Source of the DNA: Haplomitrium mnioides
Lineage: Eukaryota > Marchantiophyta > Haplomitriopsida > Calobryales
Assembly (NCBI GenBank): GCA_049999725.1
Contig: JBNGIS010032634.1
Span: 1 to 64,000 of the forward strand
DNA length: 64,000 nt
Direction of reading: 5' to 3'
The notes beneath the pieces are model-generated. The model was not told the origin of the DNA. It made no database searches and saw nothing but the letters and a program-made list of their open reading frames with translations. Positions 48,025 through 61,560 of this stretch are shown in pieces. Numbering within the stretch: position 1 is the stretch's first letter; each line of letters opens with the position of its first letter. Position numbers and translations under genes: made by a program.

Positions 48025-48659
48025 GATCGTTGGTTCGTTGAAATCTGTCCTGACATCCTTGCTGCACTCGATTAGACCCCTCTTGAGCGAAACCTCTCCT
48101 GCTGCAGTCTCCTGAACACAGATCTCCTTCAGCAGCCTCCTGATTGAATCAAAGCTCCTCCTGAACGAAAATCTCTCCTTCAGCAGCCTCTTCAACGAAT
48201 TAAAGCTGTCTTTGGCAGGCTGAGCTCTTCATCCTCATGAATATCTGCTCGATCGATCAAGAACCTTCATATGCATGTGCAGCTACCTCTTTGCTTCCTG
48301 TGTGAGAAGAAGAAACCAAAAATATGCAGCGTAAGATGGAAACAAGTGCTTGGGAAGAAGAAACCGAAGGTGAGTCGAGGGAGGCTCAAATCTGATCGAT
48401 AAAAACCACCGCGAGCAATGAAGCACTCCTTTTCTTAAATGAGCAGCAACTTCCTGTCCGTTGCTGTTCAAAGATCATAAGAACAAGAAGCATGTATCCT
48501 TCAACTCCCACTAGCGCGAAACATACAGAACCTGCGTACTTCTCCAGATCGTGAAGAAAACAAAAAGGAGAAAAGGGTAAGTATATTCAAATGCTACCAA
48601 AAACAACCATACGAAATTTCATACGGGCTGCTGCAACATTCGCCTCACACACACAGCTC

Positions 48660-48721
48660 CTTCTTGTAGCATCGAATCGGAAACGTAACCCTTCCTGTAG
48701 CATCGAATCGAAAACATAACC
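48660..48721 (-). repeat. 31-bp tandem duplication
   Basis: Copies at 48,660..48,690 and 48,691..48,721 share CTTCYTGTAGCATCGAATCG and a RAAACRTAACC tail, with three mismatches. Confidence 0.9.
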
Positions 48722-49183
48722 ACTGCTCGATATGAGCAATCGCGATTGAGAGTTCTTCTTGAATAAAAGGACTTTCAAAACAAAGTGCATGTAAAATGTA
48801 GATTAGAAAATGTAGTGTACTGTAGTATACTGTAGACCAGCGCCATGCCATGAGGTGCTAGGAGCATCTAAAGAATCCAAGCTAAATGTATGGAACAAAT
48901 CTATGGTATGTATTGCCACAGCGATGCTCTCCAAGCTAAGGATTCAAGAAGAACTAGGGTAGCAGCGGGAGAGGAGCGCCAAGTAACCTAGGCTAGCTCT
49001 ATGTTCTTGTAACAAAAGTAATTTCCAAGAACAGCCCTCACCTTGCTATAAGAACATCAAACCTGAATACACTCTCACTCACTCCTATAGCATTTAATAG
49101 AATGCCTATGACTAACCTACACTCTTGACTGGAATGGGAAGGAGGGATGATGTGCAACATCAGCCCTGTATTCCTGCATGACA
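48722..49183 (-). other. Candidate outer edge of the 5' LTR
   Basis: Read on the minus strand, the insert starts TGTCATGCAGGAATACAGGG immediately after satellite. LTRs begin with TG, so this is a possible LTR start. Just inside is a perfect 6-bp inverted repeat, TGATGT-3 nt-ACATCA (49,148..49,162), and further in an AT-rich TATTAAAT. No second LTR exists in the window to confirm the boundary, and no gene is visible. Confidence 0.4.
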
Positions 49184-52100
49184 CAACTTTATTTACCTGC
49201 AAAATAGTAGCGTGTGTTTGTTAAGCAAATAAGTGGTTCGAATTGAGAGTTGCTCCCATATGCAACATGGAATTGCATGGTTGGAAGTAAGTAAGTGGCA
49301 GGAAGTGTGAAGTTTACTACTTTGCAATATAAAAGTGTGATTGGAAATGAGAAACTAATCGTAAGTCATAAATTTTTTTATATGCAAAATAGTAGTGTGT
49401 GCTTGTTAAGAAAATAAGTAATTTGAAGTGAGAAATACTCGCGTATGCAATATGAAACTTTATGGTTGGAGGCAAGTGAGTGGGAGAAGTGCAGAGTTTA
49501 CTCGTATGCAATATAGAAGTGTGATTGGAAATGAGAAACTCATCGTAAGTCACAACTTTCTCTACCTACAACATAGTAGTGTCTGCTTGTCTAGCAAAAA
49601 CATTGTTGAAGGGTCTGCTCCTGAATGCAATATGGAAGTCTAAGGTTGGAAGTAAGTAAGTGGCAAGATGTGTGAATTTCACTAGCATGCAATATAGAAG
49701 TGTGATTGGAAATGAGAAACTCATCGTAAGTCACAACTTTTTTTTATGCAGCATAGTAGTGTGTGTTTGTTAAGCAAATAACTTGTTGGATGTGAGAGCT
49801 GCTCCCGTATACAATATAGAATTGTATGGTTGGAAGTAAGTAAGTGGGAGAAGTGTAAACTTTACTTATTTGTGGGATAAAAGTATGATTGGAAATGAGA
49901 AATTCATCGTAAGTGACAACTTTCTTTATTCGCAACAAAGTAGTGTGTGTTTGTTAAGCAAATAAGTGCTTGGAAGTGAGAGCCGTTCGCGTATGCAATA
50001 TGGAAGTATATGGTTGGAGTTAAATAAGTGGGAGAAGTGTAAACTTTACTCGCATGCAATAAAGAAGTGTGATTAGAAATGAGAAACTCATCGTAAGTCA
50101 CAACTTTCTTTAAATGCAACATAGTAGTGTGTGCTTGTTAAGCAAATAAGTGGTTGGAAGAAACAATTGCTCTCGTATGCAATATTGTATTGTATGGTTG
50201 GAAGTAAGTAAGTGGCGAGAAGTGTGAACTTCACAAGTATGTAATATAGAAGTGTGGTTGGGAATGAGAAGCTCATCGTAAGTCAAAATGTTTTTTAAAT
50301 GCAACATACTAGTGTGTCCTTGTTCAATAAATAAGTTTTTGGAAGTGAGAGCTGCACCCGTATGCAATATGAAAGTGTATGGCTCAAAGTAAGTAAGTGA
50401 GAAAAGTCTAAACTTTACTCGTATGGAGGATAGAAGTGTGATTGGAAATGAGAAACTCATCGCAAGTCACAACTTTCTTTATATGCAACATAGTAGTGTT
50501 TGCTTGTTAAGCAAATAAGTGGTTGGACGTGAGAGCTGCTTGCGTATGCAATATAAAAGTGCATGGTTGGAGCCAAGTAAGTGGCGAGAAGCGTGAACTT
50601 TACTTGTATACAATATAGAAGTGTCATGGGAAATGAGAACCTCATCGTAAGTCAGAACTTTATTTATATGCCACATAGTAGTGTGTGTTTGTTAAGCAAA
50701 TAAGTGTTTAGAAGTGAGAGCTGCTCGCGTATGCAATATGGAAGTGTATGGTTGGAGGTATGTAAGTGGGTAAAGTTTAAACTTTACTCGTATGCAATAT
50801 AGAAGTGTTATTGGAAATGAGAAACTCATCATAAGTCAAATTTTTCTTTATATACAACATAGTAGTGTGTGCTTGTTTAGCAAATAAGTTGTTGAAAGAG
50901 CTGCTCTCGAATGCAATATGCAAGTGTATGGTTGGAAGAAAGTAAGTGGCGAGAAGTTTAAACTTCACTAGTATGCAATGAAGAAGTTTGATTGGAAAAA
51001 AGAAACTCATCGTAAGTCACAACTTTCTTTGAATGCAACATAGTAGTGTGTGCTTGCTACACAAACAAGTGGTTGGAAGTGAGAGCTGCTCTTGTATGCA
51101 ATATGGAGGTTTATAGTTTACAGTAAGTAAGTGGTCAAAAGTGTGAAGTTCACTAGTATGTGATATAGAAGTGTGATTGGAAATGAGAAACTCATTGTAA
51201 GTCACAATCTTATTTATATGCAACATAGTACTTTGTGTGTTTGTAAAGCAAATAACTAGTTGGAAGTGAGAGCTGCTCCTGTATGCAATATGGAAGTATA
51301 TGGTTGTTAGAAAGTAAATTCTAAGAAGTGAAAACTTCACTAGTATGCAATATAGAAGTGTGATTGGAAATGAGAAACTCATTGTAAGTCACAACTTTCT
51401 TTACATGGAACATAGTAGTGTGTGTTTCTTAAGCCAATTAGTAGTTGGAAGTGAGAGCTGCTCGTGTATGCAATATGGAAGTGTATGATTAGAAGTGAGT
51501 AGGTCGTGAGAAGTGTGAACTTCACTAGTATGCGATATAGAAGTGTGATTGGATATGAGAAACTCATCCAAAGTCACAACTTTCTTTATATGCAAGACAG
51601 TGGTGTGTGTTTGTTCAGCAAAATAAATGGTTGGAAGTGAGAGCTGCTTGTTTATGCAAGAAACAAGTGTATGATTGGAGGCAAGTAAGTGGGAGAGGTG
51701 CAAACTTTACTCGTATGCAGGATAGAAGTGTGATTGGAAATGAGAAACTCATCGTTAGTCATAACTTTGTTTATATGCAACATAGTAGTATGTGCTTGTT
51801 AAGCAAATAAGTTGTTGGAAGCAACAACTGCTCCTGTATGCAATATGGTACTATATGGTTGGAAGCAAGTTAGTGGCAAGAAGTATGAACTTCATAAGTA
51901 TGCAATATAGAAGTGTGATTGGAAATAAGAAACTTGAATGTAAGTCATAACGTTTCTTATATGGAACATAGTAGTGTGTGCTTGTTCAGCAAATAAGTGA
52001 TTGGAAGTGAGGGCTGCTCCCGTATGCAATATGGAAGTGTATAGTTGGAAGCAAGTAAGTGGCAAGAATTGTGAACTTTACTAGTATGCATCATAAAAGT

Positions 52101-52319
52101 GTGATCGGAAATGAGAAACTCATCGTACGTCACAACTTTCTTTATATGCAACATAGTAGTGCGTGTTTAATCAGCAAATAGGTCATTCGAAGTGAGAGCT
52201 GCTTCTGTATGCAACATGGAAGTGCATGGTTGGAAGTAAGTAAGTGGCGAGAAGTGTGAACTTTACTAGTATGCAATATAGAAGTATGATTGAAATGAGA
52301 TGCTCAACGTAAGTCACAA

Positions 52320-52329
52320 NNNNNNNNNN
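52320..52329. other. Assembly gap, 10 N
   Basis: The left flank ends at monomer position ~8 and the right flank starts at ~110, so at least ~100 bp, or that plus whole monomers, is missing rather than 10. Confidence 0.85.
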
Positions 52330-55300
52330 AGTAAGTGGCGAGAAGTATGAATTTCACTATTACGCAATATAGAAGTGTTATTGGAAATGAGTAACTCATC
52401 GTAAGTCACAACTATATTTATATACAAGATAGTAGTGTGTGTTTGTTAAGCAAATAAGTCGTTGGAAGTGAGAGCTGCTTCTGTATACATTATGGAAGTG
52501 TATGGTTGGAGGTTAGTAAGTGGGAGAAGTGTAAACATTACTCGTATGCAATAAAGAAGTGTGATTGGAAATGAGAAACTCATCGTAAGTCACAACTTTC
52601 TTTATATGCAACATAGTAGTGTGTGGTTGTTTAGCAAATAAGTTGTGGAAAGAGCTACTCTGGAATGCAATATAGAAGTGTATGGTTGGATGCAAGTAAG
52701 TGGCGAGAAGTGTGAACTTCACTAGTATGTAATAAGCAAGTGTGATTGGAAAATGAAAACTCACCATAAGTCATAACTTTCTTTATATACAATATAGTAG
52801 TGTGTGTTTGTTAAGCAAACAAGTGATTGGAAGTGAGAAGTGCTTGCGTATTCCTTGTCGAAGTGTATGGTTGGAGGTAAGTAAGTGGGAGAAGTGTAAA
52901 CCTCACTCATATGAAATATGAAAGTGTGATTGGAAATATGAAACTCAGCGTAGGTCACAACCTTCTTCATATGCAACATAGTAGAGTGTGCTTGTTAATT
53001 GAATAAGTGGTTGGAAGTGACAGCTACTCCCGTGTGCAATATGCTGCTGTAGGGTTGAAAGCAAGTTAATGACAAGGAGTGTGAACTTCACAGGTATGCA
53101 ATATAGAAGTGTTTTTGGGAATAAGAGACTCGACGTAAGTCATAATGTTTTCTATATGGAACATGGTAGTATGTGCTTGTTCAGCAAGTAAGTGGTTGGA
53201 AGTGAGAGCTACTCCCGCATGCAATATGGAAGTGCATGGTTGGAAGTAAGTAGTGGCGAGAAGTGTGAACTTTACTAGTATGCAGTATAGAAGTGTGATT
53301 GGAAATGAGAAACTCATCGTAAGTCACAACTTTCTTTATATGCAACATAGTAGTGTGTGCTTGTATAGCAAACAAGTTGTTGAAAGAGCTGCTCCCGAAT
53401 GCAACATGGAAGTGTATGGTTGGATGTGAGTAAGTGGCGAGAAGTGTGAGCTTCACTAGTATGCAACAAAGAGGTGTGATTGGAAAAATGTAACTCATTG
53501 CAACTCACAACTTTCTTTATATGCAACATAGTAGTATGTGCTTAATCAGCAAAAAAGTTGTTGGAAGTGAGAACTGCTCCCGTATGCAATATGGAAGTGT
53601 ATGGTTGTAAGTAAGTAAGTGGCAAGAAGTGTGAACTTTACTAGTATGGAGTATAGAAGTGTGATTGGAAATGAGAAACTCATCGTAAAACACAACTTTT
53701 TTTATATGCAACATAGTAGTGTATGGTTGTTCAGCAAATAAGTTGTTAAAACAACTATTCCCAAATGCAATATAGAAGTGTATGGCTAGATGTAAGTAAG
53801 TGGCAAGAAGTGTGAACTTCACTAGCATGTAATAAAGAAGTGTGATTGGAAAAAAAAACTCATCGTAAGTCAGAACTTTCTTAGTATGCAACATAGTATT
53901 GTGTGTTTGTTGAGCAAACAAGTGGTTGGAAGTGAGAGCTGCTCGCGTATGCAATATCGAAGTGCATGGTTGGAGGTAAGTAAGTATGGGAAGTGTAAAC
54001 CTTACTCATATGCCATTTTGAAGTGTGATTGGAAACACAAAACTCATCAGAGGTCACAACTTTCTTTATATGCAACATAGTAGTGTGTGTTTGTTAAGAA
54101 AATAAGTTGTTGGAAGTCAGAGCTGCTCGCATATGCAATATTGAAGTATATGTTTGGAGGTAAGTAAGTGGCACAAGTGTAAACTTTACTCGAATGCAAT
54201 AGAGAAGTGTGATTAAAAATGAGAAACTCATTGTAATACACAACTTCTTTTATATGCAACATAATAGTGTGTGATTGTTAAGCAAATAAGTGGTTGGAAG
54301 TGAGAGCTCCTTGCGTATGCAAAATGGAAGTGTATGGTTTAAGGTAAGTAAGTGGAGAAGTGTAAACTTTACTCGTAAGCAATATTGAAGTGTGATTGGA
54401 AATGAGAAACTCATCGCAATACACAACTTCCTTTACATGCAACATACTAGTGTGTGCTTGTTAACCAAATAAGTGGTTGGAAGTGAGAGGTGCTTGTGTA
54501 TGCAATATGAAAGTGTATCGTTGGAAGCAAGTAAGTAGCAAGAAGTGTAAACTTCACTAGTATGCAACATAGAAGTGTGATTGGGAATGAGAAACTCATC
54601 GTAAGTCACAACTTTCTTTATATACAACATAGTAGTGTGTGCTTGTTAATCAAATAAGTGATTGGAAGTCAGAGCTACTTGCGTATGCAATATAGAAGTG
54701 TATGGTTGGAGGCAAGTAAGTGGCAAGAAGTATGAATTTTACTTGCATGCAATATAGAAACGTGATTGGAAATGAGAAACTCATTGTAAGTCACAACTTT
54801 GTTTATATGCAACATAGTAGTATGTGCTTGTTCAGCAAATAAGTGGTCGGAAGTGAGAGCTACTCCCGTATCCAATATGGAAGTGTATGGTTGGAAGTAA
54901 GTCGCAAGAAGTGTGAAGTTTACTAGTATGCAGTATAGAAGTGTGATTGGAAATAGGAAACTCATTGTAAGTCACAACTTTCTTTATATGCAACATAGTA
55001 GTGTGTGCTTGTTCAGCAAATAAACTGTTGAAAGAGCTGCTCCCGAATGCAACATGAAAGTGTATGGTTGGAAGTAAGTAAGTGGCGAGAAGTGTGAATT
55101 TCACTAGTATGCAATAAAGAAGTGTGATTGGAAATGAGTAACTTATCGTAAGTCACATTTATATTTATATGCAAGATAGTAAGGTGTGTTTGTCAAGCAA
55201 ATAACTGGTTTGAAAAGAGAGTTGCTTGCGCATGCAATGTTGAAGTGTATGGTTGGAGGTAAGTAAGTAGGAGAAGTGTGAACTTTACAGGTATGCAATA

Positions 55301-56899
55301 CAGAAATATGATTGAAAGAGAGAAACTCATCGTAGGTCACAATTTTCTTTACATGCAAAATAGTAGTCTGCGCTTGTCTAGCTAAAACGTTGTTGAAGGG
55401 GCTGCTCTTGAATGCAATTTGGAAGTGCATGGTTCGAAGTAAGTAAGTTGGGAGAAGTGTGAACTTCAATAGCATGCAAAATAGAAGTGTGATTGGAAAT
55501 GAGAAACTCATCGTAAGTCACAACTTTCTTTATATGCAACATAGTAGTGTGTGGTTGTTTAGCAAAAAAGTTGTGGAAAGAGCTACTCCCGAATGCAATA
55601 TAGAAGTGTATGGTTGGATGTAAGTAAGTAGCGAAAAGTGTGAACTTCACTAGTATGTAATAAAGAAGTGTGATTGGAAAAAGAAACTCATCACAAATCA
55701 CAACTTTCTTTATATTCAACATAGTAGTGTGTGTTTGTTAAGCAAACAAGTGGTTGGAAGTGCGAGTTGCTCGCGTATGCAATATAAAAGTGTATGGTTG
55801 TAGGCAAGTAAGTGGGAGAAGTGTAAACCTTACTCGTATGCAATATAGAAGTGTGATTGGAAATAAGAAACTCATTGTAGGTCACAACTTTATTTATATG
55901 CAACTTAGTAGTTTGTGCCTTTTAGACAAATAACTGGTTGGAAGTGAGAGCTGCTCCCGTATGCAATATGGTACTATATGGTTGGAAGCAAGTTAGTGGC
56001 CAGGAGTGTGAACTTCACAAGTATGAAATGTAGAAGTGTAATTGGAAATAGAAAGCTCGTCGTAAGTCATAATGCTTTTTATATGGAACATAGTAGTGTG
56101 TGCTTGTTCAGCAAATAAGTGGTTGGAAGTGAGAGCTGCTCCCATATGCAATATGGAAGTGTATGGTTGGAAGTAAGTAAGTGGCGAGAACTGTGAACTT
56201 TACTAGTGTGCAGTATAGAAGTGTGATTGGAAATGAGAAACTCATCGTAAGTCACAACTTTCTTTATACCCAACATAGTAATGTGTGCTTGTTTACCAAA
56301 AACTTGTTGAAAGAGCTACTCCCGAATGCAACATGGAAGTGTATGGTTGGAAGTACATAAGTGGCAAGAAGTGTGAATTTCACTAGTATGCAATAAAGAA
56401 GTGTGATTGGAAATGAGAAACTCATCGTAAGTCACAACTTCTTTTATATGCAACATACTAGTGTGTGCTTGTTAAGCAAATTAGTTGTTAGAAGTGAGAG
56501 CTACTCTAGTATGCAACATTAAGTGGATGGTTCAAAGTAAGTAAATGGTAAGAAGAGTGAACTTAAAAAGTATGTGATATAGAAGTGTGATTGGAAATGA
56601 GAAAGTCATCGTAAGTCACAATCTTTTTATATGCAACATAGTACTGTGTGTGTTTGTAAAGCAAAGAGTGGTTGGAAGTGAGAGCTACTCCTGTATGCAA
56701 CATGGAAGTATATGGTTGTTAGTAAGTAAGTTCTAAGAAGTAAGAACTTCACTAGTATGCAATATAGAAGTGTGATTGGAAATGAGAAACTCATCGTAAG
56801 TCACAACTTTCTTTATATGCAACATAGTAGTGTGTGTTTGTTAAGAAAATAAGTGGTTGGAAGTGAGAGCTGCTGCTGAACACAATATGGAAGTGTATG

Positions 56900-59800
56900 G
56901 TTAGAAGAAAGTAAGTGGTAAGAAGTGTGAACTTATATAGTGTGCAATAAAGAACTGTGATTGGAAATAAGAAACTCATCGTAAGTACAAATTTTTTTAT
57001 ATGCAACATAGTAGTGTGTGCTTGTTAAGAAAATTAGTTGTTGGAAGTAAAAGCTACTCCCGTATGCGATATAAAGTGTATGGTTCAAAGTATGTAAGTG
57101 GCAAGAAGTGTGAACTTTATTAGTATGCGATGTAGAAGTGTGATTGGAAATGAGAAACTCATGGTAAGTCACAATCTTCTTTATATACAACATAGTACTG
57201 TGTGTGTTTGTAAAGCAAATAAGTGGTTGGAAGTTAGAGCTCCTCCCGTATGCAATATATAAGTATATGGTTGTTAGTAAGTAAGTTGTCAGAAGTGAGA
57301 ACTTCACTAGTGTGCAATATAGAAGTGTGATATGAAATGAGAAACTCATTGTAAGTCACAACTTTCTTTATATGCAACATAGTAGTGTGTGTTTGTTAAG
57401 CAAATAAGTGGTTGGAAGTGAGAGCTGCTCCAGTACACAATATGGAAGTGTTTGGTTGGAAGAAAGTAAGTGGTAAGAAGTGTGAACTTCCATAGTGTGC
57501 AACAAAGAAGTGTGATTAGAAATGAGAAACTCATCGTAAGTACAATTTTCTTTATATGCAACATAGTAGTGTGTGCATGTTAAGGAAATTAGTTGTTGGA
57601 AGTGAGAGCTGCTCTCGGATGCAATATGGAAGTGTATGGTTTAAAGTGAGTAAGTGCCAAGAAGTCTAAACTTCACTAGCATGCAACATAGAAGTGTGAT
57701 TGGAAATGAGAAACTCGTCGCAAGTCACAACTTTCTTTATATGCAACAAAGTAGTGTGTGTTTGTTATTCAAATGAGTGGTTGGAAGTGAGAGCTGTATG
57801 GTTGGAGGCAAGTAAGTAGCGAGAAGTGTGAACTTTACTTGTATGCAATATAGAAGTGATATGGGAAAGAAGAAACTCATCGTAAGTCACAACTTTTTTC
57901 AAATGCAACATAGTAGTGTGTGCTTGTAAAGCAAAGAAGTGGTTAGAAGTGAAAGGTGCTCGGGTATGCAATATCAAAGTGTATGGGTGGAGGTAAGTAA
58001 GTGGGAGAAGTTTAAACTTTACTCGTATGTAATATAGAAGTGTGATTGGAAACAAGAAACTCATCGTAAGTCACAAATTTGGGAACATACAACATAGTAG
58101 TGTGTGCTTGTTTAGCAAATAAGTGGTTGAAAGAGCTGCTCTCGAATGCAATATGAAAGTGTATGGTTGGAAGAAAGTAAGTGGTGAGAAGTGTGAACTT
58201 TACTAGTATGCAATAAAGAAGTATGATTGGAAAAAAGAAACTCAACGTAAGTCACAACTTTTTTTATATACAACATAGTAGTTTGTGTCTGTTAAGCAAA
58301 CAAGTGGTTTGAAGTGAGAGCTGCTCCCGTATGCAATGTTTAGTGTATGGTTTAAAGTAAGTAAGTGGCAAGAAGTGTGAACTTCAGTAGTATGCGATAT
58401 AAAAGTGTGATTGGAAATGAGAAACTCATCGTAAGTCACAATCTTCATTATATGCAACATAGTAATCTGTGTGTTTGTAAAGCAAATAATTGGTTGGAAG
58501 TGAGAGCTGCTCTCATATGCAATATGGAAGTATATGGTTGTTTGTAAGTAAGCTCAAAGAAGTCAGAACTTCACTAGTATGCAATATAGAAGTGTGATTG
58601 GAAATGAGAAACTCATCGTAAGTCATAAATTTCTTTATATGCAACATAGTAGTGTGAGTTTGTTAAGAAAATAAGTGGTTGGAAGTGACAACTGCTCCAG
58701 TACAAAATATAGAAGTGTGTGATTGGAAGAAAGTAAGTGGTCGGAAGTGTGAACTTCCATAGTGTGGAATAAAGAAGTGTGATTGAAAATGAGAAACGCA
58801 TCGTAAGTACAATGTTCTTTACATGCAACATAGTAGTGTGTGCTTGTTTAGCAAATTAGTTGTTGGAAGTGAGAGCTGCTCCGGTATGCAATATTAAGTG
58901 TATGGTTCAAAGTAAGTAAGTGGTAAAAAGTGTGATTGGAAATGAGAAACTCATCTTAAGTACAATTTTCTTTTATGTGCAACATAGTAGTGTGTGTTTG
59001 TTAAGCAAATTAGTTGTTGGAAGTGAGAGCTGCTCCCGTATGCAATATAAAGTATATGGTTCAAAGTAAGTAGGTGGTTAGAAGTGTGAACTTCACTAGT
59101 GTGCGATATAGAAGTGCGATTGGAAATAAGAAACTCATAATAGATCACAATATTTTTTATATGCAACATAGTACTATGTGTGTTTGTAAAGCAAATAAGT
59201 GCTTGGAAGTGAGAGCTGCTCTAGTACACAATATGAAAGTGTATTGTTGGAAGAAAGTAAGTGGTAAGAAATGTGAACTTCCATATTGTGCAAAATAGAA
59301 GTGTGATTGGACATGACAAATTGATCAGAAGTACAATTTTATTTCTGTGCAACATGGTATTGTGTGTTTGTTAAGCAAATGAGTGGTTGGAAGTGAGAGC
59401 AACTTCTGTATGCAATATAGAAGACGATGGTTGGAGGCAAGTAAGTGGCGAGAAGTGTGAACTTTACTTGTATGCAATATAAAAGTGTCATGGGAAATGA
59501 GAAACTCATCGTAAGTCACAACTTTCTTTATATGCAGCATAGTAGTGTGTGCTTGTGAAGCAAATATGTGGTTGAGATGCTCGCGTATGCAATATCGAAG
59601 TGTATGGGTGGAGGTAAGTAAGTGGGAGAAGTTTAAACTTTACTCGTATGCAACATAGAAGTGTGATTGGAAATGAGAAACTCATCGTAAGTCACAACTT
59701 TCTTTGCATGCAACATAGTAGTGTGTGCTTGTATAGCAAATAAGTTGTTGAAAGAGATGCTCTGGAATGCAATATGGAAGTGTATGGTTGAAAGAGAGTA

Positions 59801-61560
59801 AGTGACTAGAAGTGTGAAATTCACTAGTATCGAATAAAGCAGTGTGATTAGAAATGAGAAACTCATTGTAAGTCACAACTTTCTTTATATGCAACATAGT
59901 AGTGTTTGTTTGTCAAGCAAACAAGTGGTTGGAAGTGAGAACTGGTCCCGTATGCAATATTAAGTGTATGGTTCAAAGTGAGTAAGTGGAAAGAAGTGTG
60001 AACTTCACTAGTATGCCACATAAAAGTGTGATTGGAAATGAGAAACTCATCGTAAGTCACAATCTTCTTTTTATGCAACATAGTATTGTGTGTGTTAGTA
60101 AAGCAAAATAAGTAGTTGGAAGTGAGAGGTGCTTCTGTATGCAATATGAGAGTACATGGTTGTTAGAAAGTAGGTTCCAAGAAGTGAGAACTTCACTAGT
60201 ATGCAATATAGAAGTGTGATTAGAAATAGAAAACTCATCGTAACTCACAACTTTCTTTATATGCAACATAGTAGTGTGTGTTTGTTAAGCAAACAAGTGG
60301 TTCGAAGTGAGAGCTCCTCCTGTACACAATATGGAAGTGTATTGTTGGAAGAAAGAAAGTGGTAAAAGTATGAACTTCCATAGTGTGCAATAAATAAGTG
60401 TGATTGGAAATGAGAAACTCATCGTAAGTACAATTTTCTTTATATGCAACATAGCAGTGTGTGCTTATTAAGCAAATTAATTGTTGGAAGTGAGAGCTGC
60501 TCTTGGATGTAATATAGAAGTGTATGGTTGAAAGTGAGTAACTGGCAAGAAGTATGAACTTCACTAGCATGCAACATAGAAGTGTGATTGGAAATGAGAA
60601 ACTCATTGTAAATCACAACTTTCTTTATATGCAACATAATAGTGTGTGCTTGCTAAGCAAATAAGTGGTTAAAAGTGAGAGCTGCTCGCGTATGCAATAT
60701 TGACGTGTATGGGTGGAGGTAAGTAAGTGGGAGAAGTCTAAACTTTACTTGCATGTAATATAGAAGTGTGATTGGAAATGAGAAACTTATCGTAAGTCAC
60801 AACTTTCTTTGCATACAACATAGTAGTGTGTGCTTGTTTAGCAAATAAGTTGTTGAAAGAGCTGCTCTTGAATGCAATATGGAAGTGCATGGTTGGAAGA
60901 AAGTAAGTGGCAAGAAGCGTGAACTTCACTAGTATGCAATGAAGAAGTGTGATTAGAAATGAAAAACTCATTTTAAGTCACAACTTACTTTATATGCAAC
61001 ATAGTAGTGTGTGTTTGTTAAGCAAACAAGTGGTTGGAAGTGAGAGCTGCTCCGGTATGCAATATTAAGTGTATGGTTCAAAGTAAGTAAGTGAGGAGAA
61101 GTGTGAGCTTCACTAGTACACGATATAGAAGTGTGATTGGAAATGAGAAACTCATCGTTAGTGACAATCTTGTTTATATGCAACAGAGTACTATGTGTTT
61201 TTGTAAAGCAAATAAGTGGTTGGATGTGAGAGCTGCTCTGGTATGCAATATAAAGGTATGTGGTTGTTAGTAAGTAAGTTCTAAGAAGTGAGAACTTTAT
61301 TAGTCTCCAATAAAGAAGTGTGATTGGAAATGAGAAACTAATCGTAACTCAGAACTTTCTTTATATGCAACATAGTAGTATGTGTTTGTTAAACAAATAA
61401 GTGGTTGGAAGTGAGAGCTGCTCCTGTACACAATATCGAAGTGTTTGATTGAAAGAAAGTAAGTGCTAAGAAGTGTGAACTTCCACAGTGTGCAATAAAG
61501 AAGTGTGACTGGAAATGAGAAACTCATCGTAAGTACAATTTTCTTTATATGCAACATAGT
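56900..61560 (+). repeat. Cluster of two private monomer types, degenerate higher-order repeat
   Basis: One type has GGTTGTTAGTAAGTAAGTTC and AAGTGAGAACTTCAC (near 56,710, 57,270, 60,155, 61,265). The next has CTTCCATAGTGTGCAATAAA followed by a join GTAAGTACAATTTTC that lacks the CACAAC bases (near 56,940, 57,495, 58,755, 60,375, 61,485). The two alternate with ordinary monomers in the same order, as in a multi-monomer repeat unit that has since lost and gained copies. Confidence 0.7.

Larger units (their letters stand above)
47491..48659. other. Non-coding region rich in short repeats
   Basis: Apart from the direct repeats listed separately, this stretch holds many variants of CTCCTTCAGCAGCCTCCTGA and GCAGATCTCTCCTTCAGC. 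Short open frames exist on both strands but none shows a recognisable domain. It may be part of a long LTR or leader of the retrotransposon. Confidence 0.5.
39086..49183 (-). mobile_element. Decayed Ty3/gypsy-type LTR retrotransposon encoding a DNA methyltransferase, 3'-truncated
   Basis: Element order, read on the minus strand: leader/possible LTR, gag, aspartic protease, C5-cytosine methyltransferase, reverse transcriptase, RNase H, integrase. The RT-RNase H-integrase order is the Ty3/gypsy arrangement. The body has a more even base composition than the AT-rich satellite around it. The 3' side stops inside the integrase C-terminal domain, so the 3' LTR and polypurine tract are missing. Coding is broken by in-frame stops at 45,458, 44,777, 43,019, 40,758 and 40,329, and by frameshifts near 41,015, 40,070-40,146 and 39,290. 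The 5' limit is the point where satellite sequence resumes (49,184). Whether all of 46,208..49,183 belongs to the element is not certain. Confidence 0.9.
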
